Positions 13,338 through 13,729 of a DNA stretch of 13,729 bases are shown here, piece by piece. The stretch lies in contig MNZL01000026.1 of assembly GCA_001873585.1 (NCBI GenBank), positions 1 through 13,729 of the forward strand, in the 5' to 3' direction. The notes below the pieces were generated by a model. That model had not been told where the DNA came from and searched no databases. It worked only from the letters and a program-made list of their open reading frames with translations. This DNA comes from Rhodobacterales bacterium CG2_30_65_12. GTDB lineage: Bacteria > Pseudomonadota > Alphaproteobacteria > Rhodobacterales > Rhodobacteraceae. Each line of letters opens with the position of its first letter. Within the stretch, counting starts at the first letter, position 1. A program made the translations under genes and the position numbers.

Positions 13338-13729
13338 TGCGGGCGGCGGCTTGCTGGTGCTGGCCCGGCTGCCTGAAGGCGCTGCGCGCGGCTTCAGCTC
13401 AGGAACGAGAGCACCAGCCCCACCGGATCGCCCTGCGAGATGCCGATGCCGGCGCCGGTAATCGCAGTTGCCCGTGACGACATCACCAGGCTTTCGCGGC
13501 CAAGCAGCGCCAGGGTGAGCAGGAACGCCCCCACGGGCAGCGAAAACGCCATCATCGCCACGTTCACTGCATGAATCGCGCCGCGATGCACCAGCGGCTG
13601 GGCCCGCGCCACGGCGGGCTCGGGAAATACCCGGTGATCCGCCGCGCGGGCGGGCTGGCGGCGCACCTCGCCGAAAGCCGAGAACGCCCGGTTGCCACGG
13701 CGCGGCGGCCTCGGCCTTGGTTCGCCATA
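13338..13729. repeat. Tandem direct repeat, copy 2 (partial, runs off window)
   Basis: Second unit of the 457-bp tandem repeat, in direct orientation and abutting copy 1. It is identical to copy 1 from 13352 to the window end at 13729. Whether it completes, or a third unit follows, cannot be seen. Because 457 is not a multiple of three, the two gene copies lie in different reading frames and are not fused. Confidence 0.95.
13394..13729 (-). CDS. Small membrane protein of unknown function, copy 2 (partial)
   Basis: The C-terminal 111 residues plus stop of the same protein as at 12937-13323, identical in sequence and starting at the tyrosine equivalent to residue 18 of copy 1. The N-terminus lies beyond the window. 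Its stop is 70 bp upstream of the assumed GTG of copy 1, so both could be on one transcript, with copy 2 first. If copy 2 keeps the native upstream region, it may be the original gene and copy 1 the duplicate with a changed N-terminus. Confidence 0.6.
   Translation of the reverse strand, partial: YGEPRPRPPRRGNRAFSAFGEVRRQPARAADHRVFPEPAVARAQPLVHRGAIHAVNVAMMAFSLPVGAFLLTLALLGRESLVMSSRATAITGAGIGISQGDPVGLVLSFLS

Noticed and set aside
12881..13729. CRISPR array, insertion sequence or integron cassette as the source of the repeat
   Set aside because: Only two large direct units with one gene each, no short spaced repeats, no transposase, no terminal inverted repeats.

Overview
The window looks like ordinary chromosome from a GC-rich alphaproteobacterium, most likely a member of the Rhodobacteraceae/Rhodobacterales. 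This rests on very high GC at third codon positions, on the alphaproteobacterial character of the proteins, and on the order alr / pqiA-like / radA / cvpA / purF, which I recall as typical of that group. The family assignment is inference. No phage, plasmid, IS element, CRISPR array, tRNA or rRNA is visible.

Layout, left to right. The 5' part of acnA (aconitase, minus strand) runs off the left edge. It has a readable promoter and a palindrome overlapping its -35 box. A divergent gene for an exported DUF1223 thioredoxin-like protein follows. It converges on tyrS (tyrosyl-tRNA synthetase, minus), and a possible remnant of a DMT/EamA permease lies between them. tyrS is divergent from anmK (anhydro-N-acetylmuramate kinase, cell-wall recycling) across only 47 bp.

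From about 10.7 kb down to 4.6 kb the minus strand carries a long co-directional run: alr (D-alanine supply), a short PqiA-family membrane protein, radA (recombination), cvpA, purF (first step of purine synthesis), a DUF2199 protein overlapping purF by 4 bp, and a 101-residue protein of unknown function. alr to cvpA look like one transcription unit. A weak terminator after cvpA and a good sigma-70-like promoter before purF suggest that purF-DUF2199-101aa is a second unit.

Upstream of alr on the same strand is a fused alpha/beta hydrolase-OsmC protein ending in a stable hairpin. Divergent from it is a secreted endonuclease/exonuclease/phosphatase-family protein. The last 850 bp hold a direct tandem duplication with a 457-bp period. 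It is identical over at least 378 bp and each unit carries a gene for a small, unrecognised membrane protein on the minus strand; the second copy is cut by the window edge.

Most of the window is housekeeping. The least explained items are the perfect tandem duplication, which may be an assembly artefact, the acnA operator-like palindrome, the DUF2199 protein that seems to lack its metal-binding motif, and the permease remnant. I did not find convincing evidence for a new multi-gene system.
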